Positions 1 to 8,963 of a stretch of 64,000 bases of DNA are shown in pieces. Source of the DNA: Streptomyces sp. NBC_00286 (GTDB taxonomy: Bacteria > Actinomycetota > Actinomycetes > Streptomycetales > Streptomycetaceae); assembly GCF_036173125.1 (NCBI RefSeq), contig NZ_CP108054.1, forward strand, positions 3,410,001 to 3,474,000, in the 5' to 3' direction. The notes under the pieces are model-generated. The model did no database searches and was not told the DNA's origin. It saw nothing but the letters and a program-made list of their open reading frames with translations. Numbering within the stretch: the stretch's first letter is position 1; each line of letters starts with the position of its first letter. Both the position numbers and the translations under genes were made by a program.

Positions 1-688
1 TGGCCCGGGCGGTGCGCACGTGCTCTTCTGCGAGCTGCTCGATGAGGGAGGCGCGCGCCATACGCGTGTACTGGGCGGTGAAGATGGTGGCCATCACGGC
101 CATGGGAATCCACAGCCCGGCGAGCCAGCCGAACGGATCGTCCGTGAATGGCACGTACTTGGGGTCCTCCACCCAGCCGGTGCTGTAGACGAAGATCAGC
201 AGCACGATGGGACCGAGGAAGTAGATCTGGAACGAGCTGAGCACCATGGACGTACCGGTGGCGACCTTGTCGACCACGGATCCGCGCCGGTAGGCGGCGA
301 GCATTCCCGCGCCGATGCCGACGGTCAGGAATACGCACATGGCGCCGATCGTCAGCGAGATGGTCAGCGGGAAGCGGTCCATGATCGTGTCCCAGACCAG
401 GTCGCCCGAGTAGAACGACTGGCCCAGGCACGGAGCCGGGCAGTGGCCGTCCGGGAAGTCACGGCCCACCACGATGGCGGACATGAAGTCCCAGAACTGC
501 TGGCTGACGGGCAGGTTGAGGCCGAGCGCCTCGCGGATGTCCTCCAGTCTCGCTGGGGAGCAGTCCCTGCCACAGGCCAGAGACGCGTAGTCGGATGGCG
601 CGGCGACGAAGAGGAAGAAGGTGACGGCACCGATGAGGAACAGGGTGACGAAGGCACCGACCAAGCGCCGGAGGATGAACTGAAGCAT
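1..688 (-). CDS. Oligopeptide ABC transporter permease, DppB/OppB type (partial, C-terminus beyond left edge)
   Basis: Integral membrane subunit of a peptide importer. The visible 229 residues start MLQFILRRLVGAFVTLF, the usual amphipathic start and first membrane helix of the DppB/OppB family. A periplasmic-type loop with a Cys-rich stretch (around residues 38-45 and 75-83) follows, then further membrane helices in the transmembrane region that holds the BPD_transp_1 domain. The EAA loop that contacts the ATPase lies beyond the edge. It is the third gene of an operon read leftward: permease, lipoprotein, permease. ATPase genes would be expected further left. No strong Shine-Dalgarno sequence is visible, and an intra-operon hairpin precedes it. 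The family call is secure; the substrate is inferred. Confidence 0.88.
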   Translation of the reverse strand, partial: MLQFILRRLVGAFVTLFLIGAVTFFLFVAAPSDYASLACGRDCSPARLEDIREALGLNLPVSQQFWDFMSAIVVGRDFPDGHCPAPCLGQSFYSGDLVWDTIMDRFPLTISLTIGAMCVFLTVGIGAGMLAAYRRGSVVDKVATGTSMVLSSFQIYFLGPIVLLIFVYSTGWVEDPKYVPFTDDPFGWLAGLWIPMAVMATIFTAQYTRMARASLIEQLAEEHVRTARA

Positions 689-736
689 GGCGGGGAGGCT
701 GCTCTCTGCGGAGACGGAAGGGCGGTTTCACGGAAC

Positions 737-772
737 CGCGAGGGTGCGCTCCGCCTGGTGCGCACCCTCGCG
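737..772 (-). terminator. Intra-operon hairpin after the binding-protein gene
   Basis: Perfect 13-bp arms (737-749 and 760-772, core GCGAGGGTGCGC) around a 10-nt loop, with no T-tract. It lies 16 nt beyond the lipoprotein stop codon and before the next permease gene. Such hairpins commonly protect the abundant binding-protein transcript or partly terminate, giving more lipoprotein than permease. That role is inferred from position. Confidence 0.6.
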
Positions 773-787
773 ATCAGCCGTAGAGAG

Positions 788-2581
788 TTACGACTTCAGG
801 AACAGTCGGGTGACGTCCATGTAGCTCGACTCGGTGCTGTAGCGGGCACCGCCGACGTTCGAACCGTAGAGCTGGATCTGCTTGGTGTACCACAGCGGAG
901 CGGCGGGGTTGATCTCCTCCAGGATGCGGTGGTGCGCTTCCTGCCAGGTCTTCTCGGCCTCGGTCGGCTCCTGGGTCACGGCCTTCTTGATGAGCTCCTG
1001 GACCTTCGCGTCGTTGATGTGCGAGTAGTTCGGCGAACCGTCGGCGATCTGGTCACCGTCGTACACCGGCGTGACGACCGTGCCCGGCGACGGCCAGTCC
1101 TGGCCCCAGCCGCTGATGTAGATGTCGTACGGGTTCTTGATCTTGCCGATCTGCTCGTAGTAGCTCGCCTGGTCGATCTCCTTGGCGACGACGTCGATGC
1201 CGATCTTGGTCAGGGCGTCCTCGACGGCGACCTTGCGCTTCTGCCCGGCCTCGGAGTTGGCGTAGGCGAAGACGAGCTTCTTCTCGGCGGCCGGGACGTC
1301 CTTCAGGAGCTCCTCGGCCTTCTCGATGTTGCCGCTCGGGTTCTTCAGACGCTCGAACGGGTCGTAGTTCGGCTCGTAGCCCGGCAGGGTCGGGGCGAAC
1401 AGGTTGGGGGCGACGTCGCCACCGTACGCGCCTCCCTCACCGGCGATGAGCGACTTGGAGTTCACCGCGTAGGTGATGGCGTCGCGGACCTTCTTGTTCT
1501 TGACCCGGTCCAGGTTGAAGTTCAGCACCTGGACGTAGGGCTGGTAGCCCTTGATCGTGCGCTGGTTGACGGACGAGGCGCTGATGACGTCCTGGATCGA
1601 GGTGGCCTCGACGCTGCCGGTGAGCTGGATGGCGCTCTTCGCGTCGCCCTGGTCGGCGATCAGACGCTTGGTCTGCGTCGACTCGGTGACACCGAAGTCG
1701 ATGTTGAAGCCGTCCACGTACTGGTGGCGCACGGAGTCGGTCTTCGGGTCCCACTGGTCGTTCTTGACGAGCTTGAGGGACTTGCCGACCTTGTACTCGG
1801 CGATCTTGTACGGGCCGAGGGAGACCGGCGCCTTGTCGTACTTCTCCTTCGTGTCGGTCTCCTCCGGAACGATGGAGTAGCCCGGCATGGCGAGCGTCTG
1901 CGGCAGGTCCGGACGCGGCACGTCGAAGTGGAAGACGATCGTCTTGTCGTCCGGGGTCTCCAGGACGTCATCCGGCAGGTGCTTGTTGCCGAAGCCACCG
2001 TCCGGCAGGGCCTTGCGGTAGTCCGCACCGCTCAGCCAGGTCTGCAGGTAGGTCGGTCCGTCGAAGATGAACTCGGCGTAGGTGCGCTCGATGGTGTGGC
2101 GGACGTCGGCCGAGGTGATCTCGTTGCCGTTCTGGTCCTTGACGCCGTCCTTGAGCTTGAACGTCCAGGTCTTGCCGTCGTCGGAGGACTGACCGGAGTC
2201 GGTGGCGAGGTCACCGACCACGGCGACACCGCCCTTTCCGTCCTCCTCGAAGTTGGTCAGACCGCGGAACACCAGGTTGGCGACCTGGCCGGCGTCGGAC
2301 ACGTAGATCTGCCCCGGGTCCATGTGGGACAGGCCCGCCTCCTGGTAGACCTGGATGGTGCCGCCGGGCTTGGCGCCGGGCACCTCCTCGGCGGGGCCGG
2401 TCGACGCTGCCGCGTCGGCGTAGGTGACTGGCTTCGACTGGGCAGCGGCCGCCTTCTGGTCGTCCGCGGTGTTCTCCTTGGAGTCCGTGCCCTTGTTCTC
2501 CGAGCAGCCGGTGAGCGCGAGTGATCCGGCCGCGATCGCGACCACTATGGCGCGCGCTCTGCGCGAGGTGAGCGACTTCAT
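788..2581 (-). CDS. Oligopeptide-binding lipoprotein, SBP family 5 (candidate BldKB-type)
   Basis: 597-residue extracellular solute-binding protein of a peptide ABC importer. The N-terminus has the basic stretch MKSLTSRRARA, a hydrophobic core and a lipobox LTGC (Cys26), so it should be lipid-anchored. A Lys/Ala-rich linker precedes the family 5 domain, which opens with GGTIQVYQEAGLSHMDPGQ and continues through the two-lobed fold to about residue 590. Size is normal for DppA/OppA proteins. It sits between two permease genes, the order permease-lipoprotein-permease of the Streptomyces bldK operon, whose lipoprotein imports an extracellular developmental signal. Together with the neighbouring typA gene this makes BldKB orthology plausible but not proven. 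Confidence 0.88.
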   Translation of the reverse strand: MKSLTSRRARAIVVAIAAGSLALTGCSENKGTDSKENTADDQKAAAAQSKPVTYADAAASTGPAEEVPGAKPGGTIQVYQEAGLSHMDPGQIYVSDAGQVANLVFRGLTNFEEDGKGGVAVVGDLATDSGQSSDDGKTWTFKLKDGVKDQNGNEITSADVRHTIERTYAEFIFDGPTYLQTWLSGADYRKALPDGGFGNKHLPDDVLETPDDKTIVFHFDVPRPDLPQTLAMPGYSIVPEETDTKEKYDKAPVSLGPYKIAEYKVGKSLKLVKNDQWDPKTDSVRHQYVDGFNIDFGVTESTQTKRLIADQGDAKSAIQLTGSVEATSIQDVISASSVNQRTIKGYQPYVQVLNFNLDRVKNKKVRDAITYAVNSKSLIAGEGGAYGGDVAPNLFAPTLPGYEPNYDPFERLKNPSGNIEKAEELLKDVPAAEKKLVFAYANSEAGQKRKVAVEDALTKIGIDVVAKEIDQASYYEQIGKIKNPYDIYISGWGQDWPSPGTVVTPVYDGDQIADGSPNYSHINDAKVQELIKKAVTQEPTEAEKTWQEAHHRILEEINPAAPLWYTKQIQLYGSNVGGARYSTESSYMDVTRLFLKS

Positions 2582-2682
2582 GCGGTGTAAGCACCTACCT
2601 GTCGGTTGTTATCCATGAGTACTGCCTGACGCGGCTGGTAGGCCGACGAGGGGGCGGCAGTTCACCCCCCACAAATGGACGA

Positions 2683-3726
2683 TCAGCGCCCGGACTTGGG
2701 GTCGAAGGCATCCCGTACGGAGTCTCCGAGGAGGTTGAAGCACAGGATGAAGATCACCAACGCCACGCCCGGGAAGAACATGAACGCCGGGTCCTGCTCG
2801 GCGTACTTGGCGCCGGCGGCGAACAGCCGTCCCCAGTCCGGAGTCGGCTCGACGAAACCGACCCCGGCGAAGGAGAGGAAGGCGATGGTGAGGATGACGC
2901 TGGGCAGCTGATACGTGAACTGGATGAGGATCGGCGAGACGATGTTCGGCAGGATCTCCTTGCGGACGATCCGCCCCGGCGACGCGCCGGAGACTTTGGC
3001 GGCCTCGACGAACTCCCGCTCACGCAGGGACAGCACGGTGGAGCGGACGATGCGCGCCATGCCCATCCAGCCCAGCAGCCACAGCACGATCAGAATCGCC
3101 ACCGCGCGGAAGTACGTGGGGGTCTCCTCCCGCGGGTCCACGAAGAACGAGGTCACGACGGGCATGAAGGCGATGAAGAACAACTGCTGCGGGAACGAGA
3201 GGAAGAAGTCGGTGACCCGGCCGAGCCAGTAGTCGGTCCGCCCGCCGAAGTAGCCGCCTACCATGCCGATGATGACGCCAGTGACCATCAGCAGCGTGGT
3301 CACGCCCAGCGCCATGAACAGCGAGGTGCGCATGCCGTACACCAGCATGGCGAACAGGTCGCGGCCGAGCTGCGGTTCGACGCCGAACCAGTGATCCCCG
3401 GAGACGCCGCCGAGATAGCCGAGTGGCAGACCGAAGTCGTCCAGCACGGGGTCGTCCGCGTAGGTGGGGTCCTGGCCGTACAGCGTGTACGGGTTGGTGC
3501 CACTGATCGCGGTGAGCAGCGGGGCACACAGCGCGATCACGAAGTAAAAAATCACTACCCCGGCGCAGAACATCCCGGTACGGTCCCGCTTGAAGCGCTG
3601 CCACATCAGCTGGCCGGGGGAACGGCCCTCAAGCTTCTTGGGCACGACGGCCTCGGTGGTCGCCGACAGCTCAGGGTCCAAGGCGACCGACGGGCCGGGG
3701 CCCTCGGCCTTGGTTGGACTTGTCAT
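2683..3726 (-). CDS. Oligopeptide ABC transporter permease, DppC/OppC type
   Basis: 347-residue inner-membrane permease. A cytoplasmic N-terminal extension of about 45 residues leads into RSPGQLMWQRFKRDRTGMF, the OppC_N signature. Membrane helices follow, and the BPD_transp_1 domain holds the EAA loop (EFVEAAKVSGASPGRIVRKE, about residues 238-257), the contact site for the ATPase. It is the first gene of the leftward operon; the lipoprotein gene starts 101 bp downstream. ATG start at 3726, where the family N-terminus begins. Together with the partial second permease it would form the heterodimeric channel. Substrate specificity is inferred only from the operon order. Confidence 0.9.
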   Translation of the reverse strand: MTSPTKAEGPGPSVALDPELSATTEAVVPKKLEGRSPGQLMWQRFKRDRTGMFCAGVVIFYFVIALCAPLLTAISGTNPYTLYGQDPTYADDPVLDDFGLPLGYLGGVSGDHWFGVEPQLGRDLFAMLVYGMRTSLFMALGVTTLLMVTGVIIGMVGGYFGGRTDYWLGRVTDFFLSFPQQLFFIAFMPVVTSFFVDPREETPTYFRAVAILIVLWLLGWMGMARIVRSTVLSLREREFVEAAKVSGASPGRIVRKEILPNIVSPILIQFTYQLPSVILTIAFLSFAGVGFVEPTPDWGRLFAAGAKYAEQDPAFMFFPGVALVIFILCFNLLGDSVRDAFDPKSGR

Positions 3727-4077
3727 GTGTGTTCTTCCCCCGGGGGACGGAAAGTTGAGCGCAGCACAGATACCGGCAGGTTCTGTGGTTTGGGGGAACT
3801 TTCGCCAAGGGAGTCAACGCGCGTCAAGCCCGGAAGACATAGGGATCTCCCTACCGTCAATATTTTGAGCAAAAATTGCGAAGACTGACACCTCATCGCG
3901 CTTGACAGGTGAGACGGAATTCCCCCATAACGGACATACAGGGAGTGTTTTCTGTTTACATGTCCGAAACTTGATCGATCGCTCTCCGATAGTCGAACGC
4001 CGCTGACAGTGAGCGGACAGCACGCCCATGTGATCACGCCAATACCTCCGCCGCACGGGGTTTGAGGGCACGCGGGA
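3727..4077 (-). promoter_or_regulatory. Intergenic promoter region of the oligopeptide operon
   Basis: About 350 bp with no credible gene. It is less GC-rich than the flanks, with A/T-rich runs near 3858-3880 and 3935-3965. Its position upstream of the first operon gene makes it the likely promoter and leader region. I could not assign -35/-10 boxes with confidence. Confidence 0.45.
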
Positions 4078-4078
4078 A

Positions 4079-4109
4079 ACCCGGCTCTCCTCGCAGCGGA
4101 GAACCGGGT
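4079..4109 (-). terminator. Terminator hairpin downstream of typA
   Basis: Inverted repeat with 12-nt arms ACCCGG(C/T)TCTCC (4079-4090 and 4098-4109) around a short loop, one mismatch. It lies 35 bp past the typA stop codon and fits a Rho-independent-type hairpin without a strong T-tract, as is common in Streptomyces. Confidence 0.65.
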
Positions 4110-4144
4110 CAACCGGCCTTTCAGCAGCCCTCGGTGAAGGAGCG

Positions 4145-6052
4145 TCAGCCGTGCTTGGCGCGGCTCGCGGCGCGGGCGCGCTCCCGGCCGTCCAGCTTCA
4201 CCTTGCGGATGCGGGCGGCCTCCGGGGTCACCTCGACGCACTCGTCGTCGCGGCAGAACTCCAGGGACTGCTCCAGGGAGAGCTTGCGCGGCGGGACGAT
4301 CGCCTCGAACGAATCGGCCGAGGCCGACCGCATGTTGGTGAGCTTCTTCTCCTTGGTGATGTTCACGTCCATGTCGTCGGCGCGCGAGTTCTCGCCGACG
4401 ATCATGCCCTCGTACACCTCGGTGCCGGGCTCCACGAAGAGCACGCCGCGCTCCTGAAGGTTCGTCATCGCGAACGCGGTGACTGCGCCGGCGCGGTCGG
4501 CGACCAACGACCCGTTGTTACGGGTCTGGAGGGCGCCGAACCACGGCTCGTGGCCCTCGTGGATGGAGTGCGCGATGCCCGTGCCGCGCGTGCTCGTCAG
4601 GAACTCCGTACGGAAGCCGATGAGGCCCCGGGACGGCACCACGAACTCCATGCGGACCCAACCCGAGCCGTGGTTGGACATGTTGTCCATCCGGCCCTTG
4701 CGGACACCCATGAGCTGCGTGACCGCGCCCATGTGCTCCTCGGGGACGTCGATCGTCATCCGCTCGACCGGCTCATGCAGCTTGCCGTCGACCTCCTTGG
4801 TGACAACCTGCGGCTTACCGACCGTCAGCTCGTAGCCCTCACGGCGCATGGTCTCGACGAGGATCGCGAGCGCGAGCTCACCGCGGCCCTGCACCTCCCA
4901 GGCGTCAGGACGCTCGGTGTCCAGCACGCGCAGCGAGACGTTGCCGACGAGCTCGCGGTCCAGACGGTCCTTCACCTGACGGGCCGTGACCTTGCGGTCC
5001 TTGACGGCCGTCTTCGCGTCGGCGCCCTTGCCGGTGCCGCCACGGCCGACCAGCGGCGAGGTGTTCGTACCGATCGTCATCGAGATCGCCGGCTCGTCGA
5101 CCGTGATGAGCGGCAGCGCGACCGGGTTCTCGGGGTCGGCCAGGGTCTCGCCGATCATGATGTCGGGGATACCGGCGACGGCGCAGATGTCACCGGGGCC
5201 TGCCTTCTCGGCGGGCTTGCGGGTCAGCGCCTCGGTCATCATCAGCTCGCTGATCCGTACGCTGCTGACGCTGCCGTCCCGCTTGATCCAGGCGACCGTC
5301 TGGCCCTTGCGCAGCTCGCCCTGCTCGACGCGGAGCAGCGCGATACGGCCGAGGAAGTTGTCCGCGTCCAGGTTGGTGACGTGCGCCTGGAGGGGGGCCT
5401 CCTCGTCGTACACCGGGGCCGGGACGTGCTCCAGGATCGTGGAGAAGAACGGCTCCAGGCTGTCGCTGTCCGCCGGGACGGTGCCGTCCTCCGGCTTTGT
5501 CAGCGAGGCGACTCCGTCGCGTGCACACGCGTAGACGATGGGGAACTCGATCTGGTCCTCGTCGGCGTCGAGGTCCAGGAAGAGGTCGTACGCCTCGTTC
5601 ACCACGTCGTCGATACGGGAGTCCGGGCGGTCCGTCTTGTTGATGCACAGGATGACGGGCAGCCGGGCCTGCAGCGCCTTGCGCAGCACGAAACGGGTCT
5701 GCGGCAGCGGGCCCTCGGAGGCGTCGACGAGCAGGACCACCGCGTCGACCATCGACAGACCGCGCTCGACCTCACCGCCGAAGTCGGCGTGGCCGGGGGT
5801 GTCGATGATGTTGATGGTGATGACGTCGCCGCCGGCCTTCGGGTGGTACTTCACCGCCGTGTTCTTGGCGAGGATCGTGATGCCCTTCTCACGCTCCAGG
5901 TCGTTCGAGTCCATCATGCGGTCGTCGAGCGACTCGGCGGCATGCGCGGCGAAGGAGCCGGCCTGCTTGAGCATGGCGTCGACCAGTGTGGTCTTGCCGT
6001 GGTCGACGTGGGCGACGATGGCGACGTTACGAATGTCGTGGCGCGTGGCCAT
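4145..6052 (-). CDS. typA: GTP-binding translational GTPase TypA/BipA
   Basis: 635-residue ribosome-associated GTPase related to EF-G, implicated in 50S assembly and stress adaptation in other bacteria. G1 is AHVDHGKTTL (residues 14-23), followed by DTPGHADF (G3) and NKTD (G4). Domain II, EF-G-like domains and the TypA-specific C-terminal domain follow, ending in a basic tail (ERARAASRAKHG). The start is set at the ATG giving MATRHDIRNVAIVAHVDHGK, with GGGAGAA about 10 nt upstream. An in-frame ATG 126 bp further upstream adds an unconserved leader and is rejected. Single gene with its own terminator. In S. coelicolor, as I recall, a typA homologue neighbours bldK, matching this layout. Confidence 0.96.
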   Translation of the reverse strand: MATRHDIRNVAIVAHVDHGKTTLVDAMLKQAGSFAAHAAESLDDRMMDSNDLEREKGITILAKNTAVKYHPKAGGDVITINIIDTPGHADFGGEVERGLSMVDAVVLLVDASEGPLPQTRFVLRKALQARLPVILCINKTDRPDSRIDDVVNEAYDLFLDLDADEDQIEFPIVYACARDGVASLTKPEDGTVPADSDSLEPFFSTILEHVPAPVYDEEAPLQAHVTNLDADNFLGRIALLRVEQGELRKGQTVAWIKRDGSVSSVRISELMMTEALTRKPAEKAGPGDICAVAGIPDIMIGETLADPENPVALPLITVDEPAISMTIGTNTSPLVGRGGTGKGADAKTAVKDRKVTARQVKDRLDRELVGNVSLRVLDTERPDAWEVQGRGELALAILVETMRREGYELTVGKPQVVTKEVDGKLHEPVERMTIDVPEEHMGAVTQLMGVRKGRMDNMSNHGSGWVRMEFVVPSRGLIGFRTEFLTSTRGTGIAHSIHEGHEPWFGALQTRNNGSLVADRAGAVTAFAMTNLQERGVLFVEPGTEVYEGMIVGENSRADDMDVNITKEKKLTNMRSASADSFEAIVPPRKLSLEQSLEFCRDDECVEVTPEAARIRKVKLDGRERARAASRAKHG

Positions 6053-6151
6053 AGTGAGGCGCTTCTCCCGGGGTGAGTGAACGGCCGACGCGCAGATCTT
6101 GTTTACGCGGGCCCTGCCGGGCGGAACATGCCACGGCCTTACCCCATCGTA

Positions 6152-6185
6152 AGGGGAGCTGTGGGAAGCAGGTCCCACAGCCCCT
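6152..6185 (-). terminator. Terminator hairpin downstream of the second peptide-binding lipoprotein
   Basis: Arms GCTGTGGGA (6158-6166) and TCCCACAGC (6173-6181) are perfect. The stem extends through AGGGG/CCCCT with a one-base bulge, with a 6-nt loop. It sits 36 bp past the stop of the 6221-8584 gene and upstream of typA, so it should separate the two transcripts. Confidence 0.7.
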
Positions 6186-6220
6186 CATACGCGGAAGTGG
6201 GGGACGGGTCGGGCGCCGAC

Positions 6221-8584
6221 TCAGGACGTCCGCTTTGTGCCCTTCTTGAGGTAGCCCATGTCCTCGTACACCGGTGTCTCGAAGCCGAACGCGCCCGCGT
6301 TGACCAGGTTCTTCCGGGCAGCGACAAGCTGGGGCCGCTGGTAGAGGGGGATCGAGCCGGCGGCGGCCCAGATGCGGGCGTCCGCCTTGCGGACCAGGGA
6401 GCGGGACTTGCTCTCGTCCAGTTCGGCGGCGGCCTGGTCGAAGAGCTGGTCGACCTGGTCGGTGCCGACGCGCGTGTAGTTCTGCTCGACGTTGAGGGAG
6501 CCGTCCGCGGCCGGTACCGGCTTGGCGTAGATGGGGCGGGCGTCCGTGGCGGGGAAGGCGGACGCGGGCCAGGAGTAGAGCGCCAGGTCGTACTGGCCCG
6601 AGGCGATGTGGTCCTTGAAGTAGCTCGCGTCGGAGACCTTGGAGATCTCCGTACGGATGCCGATGTCGTCCAGCATCCGCGCGATGCGCTCACCGACCGC
6701 CCGCAGCGACTCCGTACCCGGTCCCGAGGGGAGTACGAAGCGCAGCGACAGCGGCTTGCCGTCCTTGGCCAGCGGCCCGGCCGCGGCACCTGCGGGAGCG
6801 GCGGTGCCCTTCGGCGCGTACGCCCCTGACGCCCCGCCGCGCTTGACCTCCCCCTCCTGCGCCAGCTCCTGGTTTTCCTCGTCGGACTCGTCGGACCCGT
6901 CGGACCCGTCGGCCTTCTCGTCCTGCGCGGCGGCCTGGTCGAGGAGCGCCGTGCGCAGCTGGGCGATGGGCGCGGGCGCGAGCACGGCGGAGGTGCCGTA
7001 CTCGGCGGGCTTGCCGTCGTCGCCGGAACCTTCAGAGCCATCGGAGCCTTCGGAAACTTCGCCGTACGACGCCTCGCCGGAGGCCGGGTCGTACGCCGCA
7101 CCGGGCTTGTTGTCCTCCCCCACGACGTACGTATCGTCGTCGGACTTCTCGGAGCCCCCCGAATTCTCGGAGGCCTCGCTGCCGGCCCCCTTCGCCGCCT
7201 TCTCCCCCTTCTTCTCCTTGATGGGCCCGCCCCGTTTCCAGCCCGCGTCCGCGAGCAGCGCCTGTGCCTCCTCGGTGTCCTGCTCGCCGAGGGCACCGCT
7301 GTTGTCGGCGTACGCGGCCTGTCCGGCGAGGGCGAGGTGGCTGCCGACGGGTTCGGCAGGCAGGGCGAGAGGCTGGAGTACGACCCTGGCGAGCTCGTCG
7401 CGGTCGAGGGCGCGGGCCACGGCTCGGCGGACGCGTTCGTCGGCAAGCGGGCCTTCGGCTCCGTTGAGGGCGAGCTGGGTGTAGACGGGTTCCAGGGACT
7501 TGCGGACCTCGAAACGGCGCAGCGCCAACTGCTGCTCGCGGTACTTCGCGAGCGCCTTGTTCCGCCGCTCGCGGGCGGTGGTCTCCTCGTCGGCCGCCTC
7601 CTCGTCCGAGCCGTTCGCGATCGCCCAGGAGCGCAGCGCCTGCGCGGGCGTGAGCTCGGTGTCGGGGCCGTGGGCGAAGGGCGCCCCGGCGGAGCCCTTG
7701 GCGTCGGCGGCGGTGGTGATGCGCCGGGCCGCGGAGGGGTCGATCTCGGCGAGGTCGAGCCGGCCGGCGGCGAGCGCGGCGGCGCGCTTGTTGCGCGGTA
7801 CGGCGCGCAGGACCAGTTCGGAGAGCCTGGGCTTGTGGCCCCACCAGCGCGGGTTGCGCTCCAGCCGGACCTCGCCGGCCTTGCGGTTGATCTTGTCGAT
7901 CCTGAAGGGACCGGCGGTGACCTTCAGCTTGCGGCGGGCACCGTCGTTGAAGGTGTCCGGGGTGCCCATCACGTCCTTCGGGTACAGCGGCGAGAACAGC
8001 GAGCGCCAGTCCGCGTACGGCTTGCTGAAGGTGACCCGTACCTCGAGGTCGCTGTCGCCGCGTTCGATCTTCTCGATGCGTTCGTAGCCGGCGTTGCGGG
8101 CGGTCCAGTACGCGGTGTCCTTGCCGGACAGGGCGCGCCACTGGGCGGCGAAGTCGGCGGCGCCGATCTCGCGGCCGTCGCTCCAGACTGCCTGCTGGTT
8201 GAGCTTGTAGAGCACGACCTGCTGGGGCTCGCGCTCGATGATCTCCGCGGACTCCAGGTAGTCGGGGTTGCGCTCGGGCCGGCCCCGCTGGTCGATCCGG
8301 TACATCGAGGGCAGGACCGCGCCGGCGACCCGGGAGGTGGTGGCGTCGGCGTCCGCTTGGAAGGTGTTGAGGGTCGCCGGGACCGTGTCCACGGCCCAGC
8401 GCAGAGTGCCGCCGTCGGCGATCCGGTCGCGTTCCGCGGGGGCGATGTCCTGACCGGCGAGGGGTCGCCGGGTGGCCGGGTCCTCCTCACTGCACGCGGC
8501 GAGAGAGGGCACCGCGAGCACGCCCGCCGTGAGGAACGCGACCGAGCGCATGGCCGCGCGCGGTCCGACGCCGTGGTGGGACAT
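6221..8584 (-). CDS. Large ABC transporter substrate-binding lipoprotein, SBP family 5, with low-complexity insertion
   Basis: 787-residue lipoprotein. MSHHGVGPRAAMRSVAFL leads to a hydrophobic core and lipobox LAAC (Cys31). The family 5 fold starts at GGTLRWAVDTVPATLN. GGAGGT 8 nt upstream supports the ATG at 8584; the longer form is rejected. It is about 200 residues longer than typical members. The excess lies mainly at about residues 455-605, a stretch rich in Gly, Ser, Glu, Asp and Lys, followed by an intact C-terminal lobe (LSLRFVLPSG onward). A smaller acidic stretch is near residues 310-345. No permease or ATPase genes adjoin it, so it is an orphan binding protein that may feed another transporter or act as a sensor. 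Substrate unknown. Confidence 0.85.
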   Translation of the reverse strand: MSHHGVGPRAAMRSVAFLTAGVLAVPSLAACSEEDPATRRPLAGQDIAPAERDRIADGGTLRWAVDTVPATLNTFQADADATTSRVAGAVLPSMYRIDQRGRPERNPDYLESAEIIEREPQQVVLYKLNQQAVWSDGREIGAADFAAQWRALSGKDTAYWTARNAGYERIEKIERGDSDLEVRVTFSKPYADWRSLFSPLYPKDVMGTPDTFNDGARRKLKVTAGPFRIDKINRKAGEVRLERNPRWWGHKPRLSELVLRAVPRNKRAAALAAGRLDLAEIDPSAARRITTAADAKGSAGAPFAHGPDTELTPAQALRSWAIANGSDEEAADEETTARERRNKALAKYREQQLALRRFEVRKSLEPVYTQLALNGAEGPLADERVRRAVARALDRDELARVVLQPLALPAEPVGSHLALAGQAAYADNSGALGEQDTEEAQALLADAGWKRGGPIKEKKGEKAAKGAGSEASENSGGSEKSDDDTYVVGEDNKPGAAYDPASGEASYGEVSEGSDGSEGSGDDGKPAEYGTSAVLAPAPIAQLRTALLDQAAAQDEKADGSDGSDESDEENQELAQEGEVKRGGASGAYAPKGTAAPAGAAAGPLAKDGKPLSLRFVLPSGPGTESLRAVGERIARMLDDIGIRTEISKVSDASYFKDHIASGQYDLALYSWPASAFPATDARPIYAKPVPAADGSLNVEQNYTRVGTDQVDQLFDQAAAELDESKSRSLVRKADARIWAAAGSIPLYQRPQLVAARKNLVNAGAFGFETPVYEDMGYLKKGTKRTS

Positions 8585-8963
8585 GACTGATACCTCCGGG
8601 GCGGTTCTGATCACGTGGCTGAACGCACGGGTTGATCACTGGGGCGGAACACGCGGATTGTCGCGTTTGGTGAGTTAGATCACGTTTGGCCGTATTATGG
8701 AGTTGATCAGATCTATCGCCCTACTGAAGGGGCTGGCCCCCGGGTCACAGAGGCGCCACGGCGATGGGTACGCGAAAGCTCACCCATGCGGCCTAGCAAA
8801 GGGCGCACTGCCGACGGCGGGGGCGCGCGTGTGGCGTGAATACGCGACACGATCGGTTAATCCATGCAGATCCCTTCACAGGGGCCGATGTGACGCGCGA
8901 CACTCGCAGGCGCATGAACGTTGCCGCCTTGGACCACAGGGTCCGTGGAAGTGAGGGCACGCC
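8585..8963. promoter_or_regulatory. Divergent intergenic region, lipoprotein / succinate dehydrogenase operon
   Basis: About 380 bp without a supported gene. It contains repeated TGATCAC motifs near 8608-8640 and a TATTAT -10-like hexamer at 8692-8697 on the plus strand. It must hold the promoters for the leftward lipoprotein gene and the rightward sdh operon. A short plus-strand reading frame at 8697-8954 has no RBS or recognisable family and was not called. Confidence 0.45.

Noticed and set aside
20..2524. Long plus-strand frame (834 codons) opposite the peptide-binding protein and permease genes
   Set aside because: It is the antisense shadow of two well-supported minus-strand genes; its translation is Arg/Val/Asp/Gly-rich with no domain.
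4151..6076. 641-codon plus-strand frame opposite typA
   Set aside because: Antisense shadow of a highly conserved gene; no RBS or family.
8697..8954. 85-codon plus-strand frame before the sdh operon
   Set aside because: No RBS, no family, overlaps the likely promoter region.
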